A DNA stretch of 64,000 nucleotides from Thermodesulfovibrionales bacterium (GTDB lineage Bacteria; Nitrospirota; Thermodesulfovibrionia; Thermodesulfovibrionales; SM23-35). The DNA lies in assembly GCA_031082155.1 (NCBI GenBank), contig JAVHLL010000003.1, positions 16,621 to 80,620 on the forward strand, given 5' to 3'. How positions within the stretch are numbered: the first letter of the stretch is position 1; every line of letters begins with the position of its first letter. This document shows positions 27,458 through 36,761 of the stretch, piece by piece. The position numbers and the translations under genes are program-made. The notes beneath the pieces are model-generated. The model ran no database searches, had not been told where the DNA came from, and saw nothing but the letters and a program-made list of their open reading frames with translations.

Positions 27458-27469
27458 GGAGATTCAGCC

Positions 27470-27727
27470 ATGAAAGTCGATGTGCTCAGCAAGGAAGAAA
27501 CGTTCAGACTCAGACATTTATCCCTGAATATCCGAGCGGAAGAGGAAGGAAACACGCACCAGCTGAAAGTCGTGATGATCGAGGAATATGACAAGCATCA
27601 CGGCACATATCGGTATGAGATTGAAAGTTTTGAATGGCTCAGCAGTATTCAGGGAATCGACCAGCGGGACATCGAGACGAAGATAGAGGAATATCTTGTC
27701 GATAATGCCGAGGATATTCTTTCCTGA
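27470..27727 (+). CDS. Hypothetical 85-residue protein
   Basis: An acidic small protein with alternating strands and helices (FRLRHLSLNIRAEEEG, YRYEIESFEWL). GAGGAG lies before the ATG at good spacing and the gene follows the HAD gene by 12 bases, so it is probably translated. I do not recognise its family and see no signal or membrane segment. Confidence 0.6.
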   Translation: MKVDVLSKEETFRLRHLSLNIRAEEEGNTHQLKVVMIEEYDKHHGTYRYEIESFEWLSSIQGIDQRDIETKIEEYLVDNAEDILS

Positions 27728-27854
27728 GATTCCCGGTTTCGCCTCTCTTATATCGAAACGGCGGTGAATCCCGTGGTTGCATTCCTTACCATGTGGTGAG
27801 CTTCCTGTCAGATCGCATATGCCGGTTCCTTTCAATAACAGTATAATAAATAGA

Positions 27855-28073
27855 ATGAGCGATGAATGGAAAGAGATTCTTGTCACCTATGACAGGATTG
27901 AGGCCGAAATAATAAAAGACCTTCTGGAGAGCGGAGGGATCAGTGTGGTACTTCGGTCATCGAAGGTGACCCCGTATCCCGTCAATGTTGGGAAAATGGG
28001 CGAAATAAAAATATTGGTGAAAAGCAGTGACGCAGAGGATGCGCGGGCTGTTATAGAAAACAAGGATACATGA
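27855..28073 (+). CDS. DUF2007 (putative signal-transducing) protein
   Basis: The 72-residue product fits the DUF2007 ferredoxin-like fold: EILVTYDRIEAEIIKDLLESGGI, then GEIKILVKSSDAEDARAVIE. Members are small cytoplasmic proteins of unknown role, sometimes fused to PII-like domains. The ATG at 27855 is where the family normally starts; the track's 27777 start adds unlikely residues. It has only a weak ribosome-binding site. Confidence 0.7.
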   Translation: MSDEWKEILVTYDRIEAEIIKDLLESGGISVVLRSSKVTPYPVNVGKMGEIKILVKSSDAEDARAVIENKDT

Positions 28074-28224
28074 GTCCTCCGGTTGTATTGCATTCGAGGC
28101 TGTAACAGGATTCTGCATGAAAAACGGGAAGTCCTTCATAATACGGATATATTTTGTAGCTGACTTGCAAAAAATAGTATCTGCGGTACAATTAAATTAT
28201 ACGGGAAAATAAGAGGAGGGGACG

Positions 28225-28491
28225 ATGTCATCGTTTTATTCGAGCAGGCATGAGCGGACTGACATCAAATGCAGGGTTGAATATATCCTGGATCTTGTAT
28301 CCAATGAGTCATTTGAAGGAATGATCGGTGATATCAGCGAATCAGGGTTTAGTCTTTTCACAGATCAGCAGCTTGAGGTCGGACAGGAGATAACGATCAA
28401 GACTGATCTTTATCTACCTTCGCAGTCGGGTGTTGTACAGTGGGTAAAGCCGGATGAAGAAGGCGGGTATATCGCAGGCCTGCAATTCTGA
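28225..28491 (+). CDS. Single-domain PilZ-like protein
   Basis: The protein is 88 residues with the PilZ beta-barrel pattern and DISESGFSLFT. The arginine motif is irregular (SSRHERTDIKCR rather than RxxxR), so c-di-GMP binding is uncertain. A strong AGAGGAGGGGACG precedes the ATG. It resembles the protein at 4226 in length and in the INISxSG region, so the two may be paralogues. It faces the exonuclease gene three bases away. Confidence 0.75.
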   Translation: MSSFYSSRHERTDIKCRVEYILDLVSNESFEGMIGDISESGFSLFTDQQLEVGQEITIKTDLYLPSQSGVVQWVKPDEEGGYIAGLQF

Positions 28492-28494
28492 TAA

Positions 28495-29304
28495 TTAAAT
28501 TCTGTTGTGGAAAAACGTGTTAAGTATATTGTGGCGGGATGCATATTCCTCTATCCCTGTCTGTATCCTCAATCCCTGGTAAATATGCCTGGCTAAGCTG
28601 AACAGGTTGACGGTGTCTTCTTTATTATAGATCTGAAGCAATTCCAGCGCTTCACTGCTGCCCTGCTGTGCATGCTCCCATAGCTTCACTGCATCATAAC
28701 CATCCATGCCCTGCACCGACTCGTCCCGTCTGATCCCAAGGTCTACTTCCAGTTTTTTCAGACCGCCTTTAAACCCTATTTTTCTTGCCCCGAAACAGAT
28801 ATCAAAATGGGGAATATCAAAATGCAGCCCAGGCATTGACCTCAGGAGGAAAGGGATGTCAAATATTGAACCATAGAATGTGATGAGATATTTGTATCCG
28901 GAAAAAGCCTCTGACAGGTATTCCGGAGCGAGGTTCACCCCTCTGACGAAGCAGGTATAGTCAAGTCCGTCATACAGGCCAACCATGGTTACCACGCCGC
29001 CGCTGGAAGGCATGAAGCCGTTCGTCTCAATATCGAGACAGACGGCGTCCCCTTGAAAAATATCAAAGAGCCTCCAGTGTTCTCTTCTTTTCACATTCCG
29101 TGCAAAATACTCTGCATTGGCATTTTCCAGTTCCTGCCGGGCCGATACGAGAAATTCATCGAAGAGATTTTTTTTCTGTACGGGGAGAAAATCTATATCA
29201 GAGGCGTTGATGAAGTCGGTCCATGTGAGGATTCCGGCTTTCCATAGTCTTCGCTCGAATCGCTCGCCGATTCCGTTCAGGATGCTGAAAGTGTTCCGTA
29301 TCAT
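28495..29304 (-). CDS. YprB-type RNase H-like exonuclease
   Basis: An N-terminal helix-hairpin-helix (LNGIGERFERRLWKAGI) is followed by a DnaQ/RNase H fold with motif I CLDIETNG (DxE), a middle FDICF segment, and motif III YNKEDTVNL (Asp). This matches the YprB ribonuclease H-like family of predicted 3'-5' exonucleases. The length is 269 residues. The acidic residues are all present, so activity is plausible; the natural substrate is not known. Confidence 0.82.
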   Translation of the reverse strand: MIRNTFSILNGIGERFERRLWKAGILTWTDFINASDIDFLPVQKKNLFDEFLVSARQELENANAEYFARNVKRREHWRLFDIFQGDAVCLDIETNGFMPSSGGVVTMVGLYDGLDYTCFVRGVNLAPEYLSEAFSGYKYLITFYGSIFDIPFLLRSMPGLHFDIPHFDICFGARKIGFKGGLKKLEVDLGIRRDESVQGMDGYDAVKLWEHAQQGSSEALELLQIYNKEDTVNLFSLARHIYQGLRIQTGIEEYASRHNILNTFFHNRI

Positions 29305-29437
29305 GATTCATTATGTTTGCATATTCAGGATAAACTCTTCCAGAGAAATCGTAGGAGAAGCATCGAGAATGGATTTTCGGGATAAATTCGCTCACCACAT
29401 CTGGCGTATTACAGGAGCAGAGTGTGAATTATCCCGG

Positions 29438-31084
29438 CTAAGTGGATATCTTCCGGAGTCCTTCGATCGCATTTTTGTGAGAAGGACTGGATTGCAATGC
29501 CTTTTCGAATGCGGATTTCGCCCTGAGAGAGAACCCGAGGCGTAGATAGACATGACCGAGTTCGGCCAGATAATCGGCATTGAATGGTTCGATTCTCAAC
29601 GCCTGATTGAGCATCTTCCCGGCTTCGCTATATCGATCTTCTTTTTCCAGAGCAAGAGCCATATAGTACGAATAGGACGCGACAGTAGCATCGAGGTAGA
29701 GGGCCTGCTCGAACAGTTCTTTTGCACGGTCATATGCGCCGTTCTTGAATTCGGCTTTCCCTTCCCTGAATTTTATTCTCGCCATCTCTGCAGTATTCGT
29801 TTGCAACGGAGAGGGTTTGATCATCAGACCCTGATCATATTGAAACCGTGTCGCAGGGTTTGACAATACCCGGTACACTTCGATGAGATGGGAGAAGATC
29901 ATGTTCAGCTGATTTTTTACGGTGTCGGAAGGAAGATGCAGGTGTTTGTCCGGATGAAACTCCTTGACTGCCTGGTAATAAGCCTTCCTGATCGTATCAA
30001 GCGTGGCCCGTTTCTCGATTCCCAGAAAACTGTAATAGTCGATATCTGCAAGACGCGCGTGCAGATCCCCGACCTTCTCAAAAAAGCGGGTATCTTCCTG
30101 TGGCGGTTCCTGTTCCGTTTCCGCACTCTCTATAATTCCTGTGCATTTCAGGGCATAGAGCGTCCTGAGGGTATCGATTTCATTCCCGGACGCAGATGCA
30201 AGAATGTCCCGAACACGCCGCGTATTGTTTACAAGCAAGAGAATATCCCTATCAGCCGTATCGAGTCCGATTTCCGTCAAAAGGTCCATTGCAGAGGAAG
30301 AATGAATCATGACGTCATTCCCCATGAGCAGAGCTTCGCTCAGGAATTCTCTGCTCCTTATCATTTTGATTCCCCGGAAGGCAAGGTCCACCGCGCTTAG
30401 TTTGAGGCGCACAGAATTTTCCGGAAGTTGCAGGTCTTCAACGAATACGAATCTGCCGTCATCCCAAAAGAAGAGACTTATCACGATCTCCTCAGCCTGG
30501 CGTCTGATTCCGGAGAGGATGTCTTCTTTCCCAAGATACCCGAGTTCGACAGATATGGCGCCAGGACTCTTGTCCGACTTTTTTACCATTTGGAGAATCT
30601 GATAATACTGATCATTTGTTATCATTCCGGTTCTGAGTAGTACTTCAATAAACCGGTCTTCTTCCCTGTTCGATGTCACAGAGGTAATTTCACCGTGTGA
30701 GAGGTAAATCCTTTTGATAGATTTTTCGTGTCGTATATCGAGAAGTCCGGTCATCCTGCTCCGGTGCATATCGATGAGCATGTCGCCAAGCGGGAAATAT
30801 TTCAGGAAACCCGAAATGGTCTTCCTCTCGATTCCACCTCTGATTCGGGAACCTATATTTTCAGCCCATATGATTTTCCCTTCATCATCAATTCTCAGGT
30901 CGTCAATCGTGAAGTGCACTGAGGTTCCCAATGGCACTGGCAGGATGTTCTCGAGAGAAAAACCGATCCCTTTCAGGGAATAATCAATAGTAACCGCCGG
31001 ACAGGAATGATCTGCTGCGGTGAAGCTGAATGCCGATGAATGTTTATAACGCCGGAAGGTTCTCTTCTCTTTATACGAAGACAT
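29438..31084 (-). CDS. PilZ-DUF4388-J domain-TPR fusion protein
   Basis: Four modules are visible in order: PilZ (about 10-95, RTFRRYKHSS and DYSLKGIGF), a DUF4388-like segment (about 95-310; FPLGDMLIDMHRSRMTGLLDI), a J domain (about 350-415) with the catalytic EFHPDKH, and three TPR-like repeats (about 430-545). J domains stimulate Hsp70 ATPase, so this looks like a co-chaperone tied to c-di-GMP and to social motility or gliding, as DUF4388 proteins often are. The second Arg of the PilZ motif is His here. It ends a minus-strand pair with the RodZ-like gene 13 bases upstream. Confidence 0.8.
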   Translation of the reverse strand: MSSYKEKRTFRRYKHSSAFSFTAADHSCPAVTIDYSLKGIGFSLENILPVPLGTSVHFTIDDLRIDDEGKIIWAENIGSRIRGGIERKTISGFLKYFPLGDMLIDMHRSRMTGLLDIRHEKSIKRIYLSHGEITSVTSNREEDRFIEVLLRTGMITNDQYYQILQMVKKSDKSPGAISVELGYLGKEDILSGIRRQAEEIVISLFFWDDGRFVFVEDLQLPENSVRLKLSAVDLAFRGIKMIRSREFLSEALLMGNDVMIHSSSAMDLLTEIGLDTADRDILLLVNNTRRVRDILASASGNEIDTLRTLYALKCTGIIESAETEQEPPQEDTRFFEKVGDLHARLADIDYYSFLGIEKRATLDTIRKAYYQAVKEFHPDKHLHLPSDTVKNQLNMIFSHLIEVYRVLSNPATRFQYDQGLMIKPSPLQTNTAEMARIKFREGKAEFKNGAYDRAKELFEQALYLDATVASYSYYMALALEKEDRYSEAGKMLNQALRIEPFNADYLAELGHVYLRLGFSLRAKSAFEKALQSSPSHKNAIEGLRKIST

Positions 31085-31097
31085 ATGTCTTGGCTTC

Positions 31098-31811
31098 TTA
31101 TAGTTCTGAATGAGGGAGGTCTATATTGATGACCGCACCTTTTTCTCCAAGCTGTCCGATCTCTTTCCCGTCGAATACAAGCCTTATTCCTCCCGCATTC
31201 CCTATTTTGAGAGAGAAGCCCTTTATTGCCTGTAATTGCAGAGTCTCGCCGGGTTGCATGAGCAGTTCTCTTGTTTCGGTCTGGTCGATCATCACAAAGA
31301 GCCATGTAGTATCATTCGCATGGATTTCGAGCAGGTGGAATGCCGGCTTCTTCAGTACAGGTGGTGGTGCTTCCTGAACAGGTTGTTGTCCTGAAGGTTC
31401 TTTGACCGGTTCAGCAACAGGGGGCTGGATTTCGGGCGGGTTCGGTTTCTCCGGCGCAGGGGATTGCCACAGCACGACGACAAGCGCGAAAAGGACGATC
31501 AGGGGCAAGAGAATATAAAGAACCCTGGATTTTTTTGGGGGAGTGTGCTGATCCGGTGAAGGCTGCTGCTGATCGGGTTGAGGCTTTCCAAGCCCTTGTG
31601 TATAGGCTTTGAGAGTGGTTTCCGGATCCAGATTGAGAATTCTTGCATATTCACGGATATAGCCTTTTACATATACATCCGCCGGGAGCCTTTCGTAGGC
31701 TCCTTCCTCGATGGCCTTCAAGTAATCATATTTGATTTTCAGGGCATCCGATATTTGTCTAAGCTCCAGGTTTAACTCTTCTCGCCTCTTCCGGAGTGTT
31801 TCCCCTATCAC
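31098..31811 (-). CDS. RodZ-like cytoskeletal/HTH protein
   Basis: The order is an N-terminal helix-turn-helix (IGETLRKRREELNLELRQISDALKI), a Pro/Gln-rich linker, one membrane segment (LYILLPLIVLFALVVVLW, about 97-114), a Pro-rich periplasmic linker and a C-terminal DUF4115 beta domain. That is the RodZ layout, which tethers MreB to the cell-shape machinery, although some family members are simply regulators. Length 237 is slightly short. It forms a unit with the PilZ-J-TPR gene. Confidence 0.8.
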   Translation of the reverse strand: MIGETLRKRREELNLELRQISDALKIKYDYLKAIEEGAYERLPADVYVKGYIREYARILNLDPETTLKAYTQGLGKPQPDQQQPSPDQHTPPKKSRVLYILLPLIVLFALVVVLWQSPAPEKPNPPEIQPPVAEPVKEPSGQQPVQEAPPPVLKKPAFHLLEIHANDTTWLFVMIDQTETRELLMQPGETLQLQAIKGFSLKIGNAGGIRLVFDGKEIGQLGEKGAVINIDLPHSEL

Positions 31812-31913
31812 TCTCGCTCCTTGTTTTTCGAGATTTTGATAATAATACCATACGACTTATAGAAGCGCAACAAAAGGGCGTTCTAAGCCATGCTGTGCTA
31901 TTATACGTAAGGA

Positions 31914-33161
31914 ATGAAACGTGTTGTAGTGACAGGCATTGGCGCAGTCAGTCCGCTTGGGAATACTTTCCAGAGTGCATGGACCGCCGCAAAGGCAGGC
32001 ATATCGGGGATCGGCTCTATCACAAGATTCGATGCGACCCATATGAGATGGAAAATTGCGGGCGAGCTCAAGGGGTTTGATCCCGGCCGGTTTCTTTCCC
32101 CGAAAGAGGTGCGACGGCTTGATCCTTTTGTCCATTATGCGGTAGCGGCAGCAATGATGGCAGCAGAGGATGCTGAACTTTTCGGAAAGGCTGAAAGCCA
32201 TCAGGTAAAGAACTCAGCGGTTGTTCTCGGCTCAAGCAGGGGGGGAATAAGCACCATGGAGCAGGCTGTTATCCTCAGTTATGAGACTGCTTCTGCCCGG
32301 GGGAAACGGAAACGAAGCGTATCCCCGTATCTCATGCCTGCCACTACCACGAGCATGGCATCGTCCTATGTGGCGCAGAAGCTCGGCCTGCAAGGTTCCT
32401 GTCTCGGGATATCGAATGCGTGTGCATCGGGAACGAATGCGATCGGCGAAGCGTTCAGACTTGTCAAACACGGCCTTGAATCTCTCGTCTTCTGTGGAGG
32501 CGCAGAAGCTCCCCTCTGCAGCATATGTATCGAGGGATACGGGTCGGCAGGCGCCTTGTCCGAACGAAACGATTCAACTGCGAGCAGGCCTTTTGACAGA
32601 ACGCGTGACGGGTTTGTCCTCTCAGAAGGAGCGTGCGTACTTGTTCTTGAAGAACACAGCCAGGCTTGCAAAAGAGGTGTCAGGATCTATGGCGAAATCG
32701 TCGGATACGGCAATACTTCAGATGCATTCCATCAGACGATCCCTTCCCCGGAAGGCGAGGCGAGGGCGATACGGAATGCCCTGACTGAAGCAGGCTTGCG
32801 TCCTGGAGACATCGGGTGCATCAATGCGCATGGCACTGCGACAGTCATAGGCGACAGGGTAGAGACAAGGGCGCTGAAAGTTGCGCTCGGAAGCTCGGCA
32901 TATTCGATCCCCGTGACCTCGCTGAAATCGATGACCGGGCATATGCTTGCTTCGTCTGGAGCCTTTGAAGCCGCAATGTCAATCGTGAGCATGAACGAAG
33001 GGGTTATCCTGCCCACTGTGAATCTGGAGGAAAAGGACGCCGAATGTGATCTCGATTATGTAACAGAGTTGCGGGAAAAGACAATAGAGTATGCAGTCTC
33101 AAATTCTTTCGGGTTCGGGGGAGTGAATGCGATCCTCATTTTCAGGGGTGTGAGGTCATAA
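31914..33161 (+). CDS. fabF: 3-oxoacyl-ACP synthase II (FabF-type)
   Basis: The thiolase-fold enzyme elongates acyl chains in fatty-acid synthesis. The active Cys is in SNACASGTNAIG (about residue 169), and the catalytic His residues are in NAHGTATVIGD and KSMTGHMLASSG. All three are intact. Length 415 is normal. No acp or fabG is adjacent, so it may serve a specialised pathway or be a lone housekeeping copy. The last 20 bases overlap the end of the convergent hydrolase gene. Confidence 0.9.
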   Translation: MKRVVVTGIGAVSPLGNTFQSAWTAAKAGISGIGSITRFDATHMRWKIAGELKGFDPGRFLSPKEVRRLDPFVHYAVAAAMMAAEDAELFGKAESHQVKNSAVVLGSSRGGISTMEQAVILSYETASARGKRKRSVSPYLMPATTTSMASSYVAQKLGLQGSCLGISNACASGTNAIGEAFRLVKHGLESLVFCGGAEAPLCSICIEGYGSAGALSERNDSTASRPFDRTRDGFVLSEGACVLVLEEHSQACKRGVRIYGEIVGYGNTSDAFHQTIPSPEGEARAIRNALTEAGLRPGDIGCINAHGTATVIGDRVETRALKVALGSSAYSIPVTSLKSMTGHMLASSGAFEAAMSIVSMNEGVILPTVNLEEKDAECDLDYVTELREKTIEYAVSNSFGFGGVNAILIFRGVRS

Positions 33162-34119
33162 ATTCTTCCTGCGCTTCTTCCTCAGGAGTTTTATCCTCTC
33201 CTCTGTATCTCGGCGAGAAATGCATGACGACAAGGTTCTTGACTCCGGCCGCCCGTGCAATCCTGCCGGTTACCCGCGCAGTGAGGTGGAACCGCTGGAG
33301 TGCTCTGTCCCTGTCTTTCTCCATAAAATATGCTTCACAATAGAGAGTGTCTGAAGAACGGACGAATTCGATAATTTTCCGGATGTTCTCATCCTCCAGG
33401 GAAACATCGGTCACATAGGAGATTTTCTGTCCTTTCGTGATCATGGTGATATGCCTCAGTTGCTCAAGGGTATACCGGGCGCGGGAAATGACGAATTCTG
33501 TTTCTCCCGGCAAATCTTCCCTGACTGCGGTTTTTAATTCGGACAGCCATGGCCCTACAGGGAGCCCCATCTCCTGAAGAGAGACTTTGTTCACATTGAT
33601 GTGGAATTGCTCTTCTACCGAGAATGCGAGGCAGGGGATCTGATGATCCAGTTCTCTTGCTTGTATCGAAATAAGCGGATCTTTCAGGAGAATTCCATGA
33701 AATTCTGACGTGCCGTTCTCTGTTTTCTGAAAGCGGTTTTCGGCATAGAATCCTGAGGACACAATTCTCTTGCCCTGCACCGCGTGAACGTCTATGCGGA
33801 GCGGGTATTCGTGGATAAGGTTCCATGTGTATGCACGGAGCTTCCCTTCCACGCAGTCGCATATATTTGATGGTCCGTATACCCTCAGGGGAATGTCTCT
33901 CCGTAAAAGCGCCCTGAGCAGGGTGTCGAACCCTATGAAATGATCTATGTGGGTATGCGTCACAAATACATCGGTCACCTTTTGCAGATCTCCGGGACTG
34001 AGCCGCACAATACTCCCTATATCGAACAGGAATGCCCTTCTTTCCCGCGCGATACGGACAAATAAGGAGGGGTCTTCAAACGGTTTGTTCACAAGGCGGT
34101 GGATGAGGGCAGATTTCAT
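33142..34119 (-). CDS. RNase Z-like metallo-beta-lactamase enzyme
   Basis: The protein has the MBL zinc motif HTHIDHFIGFD (HxHxDH), a later His in YEYFMEKDRD-type and MHFSPRYRGE segments, and a long flexible arm-like insert, in the order expected for RNase Z/ElaC proteins that trim tRNA 3' ends. It is shorter than two-domain RNase Z and typical of the bacterial form. An alternative is a related phosphodiesterase. It overlaps fabF by 20 bases, tail to tail. Confidence 0.75.
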   Translation of the reverse strand: MKSALIHRLVNKPFEDPSLFVRIARERRAFLFDIGSIVRLSPGDLQKVTDVFVTHTHIDHFIGFDTLLRALLRRDIPLRVYGPSNICDCVEGKLRAYTWNLIHEYPLRIDVHAVQGKRIVSSGFYAENRFQKTENGTSEFHGILLKDPLISIQARELDHQIPCLAFSVEEQFHINVNKVSLQEMGLPVGPWLSELKTAVREDLPGETEFVISRARYTLEQLRHITMITKGQKISYVTDVSLEDENIRKIIEFVRSSDTLYCEAYFMEKDRDRALQRFHLTARVTGRIARAAGVKNLVVMHFSPRYRGEDKTPEEEAQEEFMTSHP

Positions 34120-34176
34120 GAGTGATTATATCCCATTGTGATATAATATTAGCAAAATTTACCAGGAAAAAAGCGA

Positions 34177-34280
34177 AGAGCATAGGGCAAAGAGTAGAGA
34201 GTAAGCAAAAGAGGAAAACCAGAGGGAAACAGCAGGTTTTTCTTTATAACTCTGTGCGCTAAGCTCTTTGTTTATGCTCT
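34177..34280. repeat. Long inverted repeat upstream of galT
   Basis: AGAGCATAGGGCAAAGAG (34177-34194) and CTCTTTGTTTATGCTCT (34264-34280) are reverse complements apart from the central bases. The loop of about 70 bases is purine-rich. It ends just before the galT ribosome-binding site and may form an RNA hairpin in the leader. Confidence 0.5.
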
Positions 34281-34294
34281 GAAGCGGAGGAAAT

Positions 34295-35290
34295 ATGTCA
34301 GAACTTCGAAGAGACCCAATATCCGGCAGATGGGTGATCATCTCTGTGGAAAGGGGGAAAAGGCCTACTGATTTTGTTTCTCCCTCTCAGAGAAAAAGAG
34401 GCGGTTTCTGTCCTTTCTGCCCGGGAAATGAATATACCACACCGAGCGAAATCATTGCATTCAGGCAGTCGGAAACAAAACCGAATACCCCAGGATGGAC
34501 ACTCAGGGTCATGCCGAACAAATTTCCTGCGCTCCAGATTTTCGGAGATCTGAAGAAAACCGGGGTCGGTATGTTCGACAAAATGAACGGCATCGGCGCC
34601 CATGAGGTTATCGTCGAGACGCCGGATCACATGCTTTCTCTTGCGACGATGCCGGGCAAGGCTGTCGAAGACGCCCTTTGGGCTTATTATCAGCGACTCT
34701 CTGACCTTAGAAAAGACCGCCGCATAAAGTATGTGCTGCTCTTCAAGAATGAGGGAGATGCCGCGGGAGCGTCACTCGAACATTCCCACACTCAGTTGAT
34801 TGCGCTGCCGATTGTCCCCAAGCTTGTTCTGGAAGAAACCGATGCATCGAAACGGTACTACGACCTGAAAGAGCGGTGCATTTTCTGCGATGTGATCAAT
34901 CAGGAACTCGAAAGCCGGATAAGGGTGGTCTATGAGAACGACCGCTATGTTGCGATCGCGCCATTCGCCCCGCGGGCGCCGTTCGAGACATGGATCTTAC
35001 CCAAAAAACACGAGCCGGTATTTTCTCCCCCGGACAGCAGTTTTGCGCTCCTGGCGGATATTCTCCAGACCGTCCTGAAACAGATAGACAGGATTCTTGA
35101 TGTCCCCCCGTACAATTTTGTTATTCATACATCACCCTTCGCCGACGAAATCAACGATTATTACCACTGGCATATCGAAATCGTTCCGAAACTCACCAAG
35201 ATCGCAGGGTTTGAATGGGGATCCGGTTTTTATATCAATCCGACTCCTCCCGAGGAATCAGCCAGGTTTATGAGAGAAGCAAAAATATGA
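34295..35290 (+). CDS. galT: Galactose-1-phosphate uridylyltransferase-like
   Basis: GalT moves UMP between glucose- and galactose-1-phosphate. N-terminal RRDPISGRWVIIS, the zinc-type CPFCPGNE, the active-site HSHTQ (normal motif HPHxQ; Pro replaced by Ser) and the C-terminal HIT-like YHWHIEI are visible. The enzyme may act on ADP-sugars as well, since glgA overlaps its end by four bases. GCGGAGG precedes the ATG. Confidence 0.88.
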   Translation: MSELRRDPISGRWVIISVERGKRPTDFVSPSQRKRGGFCPFCPGNEYTTPSEIIAFRQSETKPNTPGWTLRVMPNKFPALQIFGDLKKTGVGMFDKMNGIGAHEVIVETPDHMLSLATMPGKAVEDALWAYYQRLSDLRKDRRIKYVLLFKNEGDAAGASLEHSHTQLIALPIVPKLVLEETDASKRYYDLKERCIFCDVINQELESRIRVVYENDRYVAIAPFAPRAPFETWILPKKHEPVFSPPDSSFALLADILQTVLKQIDRILDVPPYNFVIHTSPFADEINDYYHWHIEIVPKLTKIAGFEWGSGFYINPTPPEESARFMREAKI

Positions 35291-36756
35291 AAATCCTCAT
35301 TGCAACTCCGGAAGCCGTTCCCTACATAAAGACCGGAGGGCTTGCGGATGTGGCAGGGGCGCTCTGCAGGGAATTACGGAGCGTGCGTTGCGAAGTACAT
35401 CTTGTGCTTCCCCTGTACCGGAAAATACGAGAGACTGTTCCGTCTCTTCAGGATACCGGAATTACCATAAAGGTTCCGGTAGGCAGCCGGGTTGTTGAAG
35501 GGCAGATATTCAGCGATGAGCGTTCGAACTATTTCATTGCCTGTGATGATTTTTTCGATAGAGGAGAACCCTACGGTACCCCGGATGGGGACTATGCGGA
35601 CAATGCGTCACGGTTTGTGTTTTTTTCAAGGGGAATTTTCGAGGCATGCAAGGCCCTTGATTTCCGTCCGGACATCATCCACTGCAACGACTGGCAGACA
35701 GGACTTGTTCCCCTCTACCTCAAAATGCTCTACAGTTCAGACGCATTTTTCAGAGATACCTCTACGGTATTCACTCTTCATAATCTGGGATACCAGGGAC
35801 TTTTCCCTGCATCAGAAATGCCGCTCACGAATCTCGGGTGGAAGCTGTTCACCCCTGAAGGGATCGAATTCTACGGGAAGGTCAACTTTCTTAAGGCAGG
35901 AATCCTGGCAGCCGACGTCCTCACCACAGTGAGCGAGACCTATGCAAAGGAAATCCTGAACAGTGAACACGGGTTCGGCCTGGACGGCCTTTTGAGAACC
36001 AGGGAAAGTGACCTTTACGGAATTATTAACGGTATAGATTATGGTGAATGGGACCCCTCGAACGATACGTTCCTCCCCGCCTCCTTTTCCCACGAGAATA
36101 TTTCGGGCAAATCGGTCTGCAAGAAAGAGTTGATGAAGTCCCTCTTCAAAAAGGCGGACAAACAGGACTTAAAGCGCATACCGCTTCTTGGCATGGTAGG
36201 AAGACTCTCCGGGCAGAAGGGGCTTGACCTCGTTCTTCAATCGGTCCCCGAAATATTGTCCTCCGGAGCAAAGCTTGCGGTTCTGGGAAAAGGGGATGAA
36301 AAGTTTCACCGGGGATTCCTCTCGCTCCAGGAACAATACAGAGATAAAGTGTCGGTGACCATAGGGTTTGATGATTCACTTGCACACAGGATATATGCAG
36401 GCGCTGATTTTTTCGTTATGCCTTCCCAATATGAGCCATGCGGACTCGGACAGCTCATGTCACTGCGGTACGGCTGCATCCCAGTTGCACGGAGAACCGG
36501 AGGACTGGCAGATACGATACAGGATTTTGAACCGCTTGCTTCCCGCGGTACGGGGTTTCTTTTTACTGACTATACTCCGGCGGCATTCCTCGACGCTATG
36601 AAAAGGGCGTTCTGTGTATTTACGGACAGCCGAAAGATGAACGGGATGATTAAAGAGGGGATGAAACAGGATTTCTCCTGGAGAAGCTCTGTTGAGCGGT
36701 ACTGCCGGCTTTACGAACAATCGCAGGGGAAGAAGAGACCCCTGAGGATACGTTAG
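35287..36756 (+). CDS. glgA: Glycogen/starch synthase, GT5
   Basis: GlgA extends alpha-1,4-glucan from a nucleotide sugar. The donor loop KTGGLADVAGAL is at residue 15, the GT-B catalytic regions are NDWQTGLVP and GMVGRLSGQKG, and the C-terminal nucleotide site is QYEPCGLGQL. The ATG at 35287 overlaps the galT stop (ATGA); the track's longer start is inside galT. Length about 489 is typical. galT-glgA suggests a glycogen or sugar-phosphate operon. Confidence 0.95.
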   Translation: MKILIATPEAVPYIKTGGLADVAGALCRELRSVRCEVHLVLPLYRKIRETVPSLQDTGITIKVPVGSRVVEGQIFSDERSNYFIACDDFFDRGEPYGTPDGDYADNASRFVFFSRGIFEACKALDFRPDIIHCNDWQTGLVPLYLKMLYSSDAFFRDTSTVFTLHNLGYQGLFPASEMPLTNLGWKLFTPEGIEFYGKVNFLKAGILAADVLTTVSETYAKEILNSEHGFGLDGLLRTRESDLYGIINGIDYGEWDPSNDTFLPASFSHENISGKSVCKKELMKSLFKKADKQDLKRIPLLGMVGRLSGQKGLDLVLQSVPEILSSGAKLAVLGKGDEKFHRGFLSLQEQYRDKVSVTIGFDDSLAHRIYAGADFFVMPSQYEPCGLGQLMSLRYGCIPVARRTGGLADTIQDFEPLASRGTGFLFTDYTPAAFLDAMKRAFCVFTDSRKMNGMIKEGMKQDFSWRSSVERYCRLYEQSQGKKRPLRIR

Positions 36757-36761
36757 AGAAT

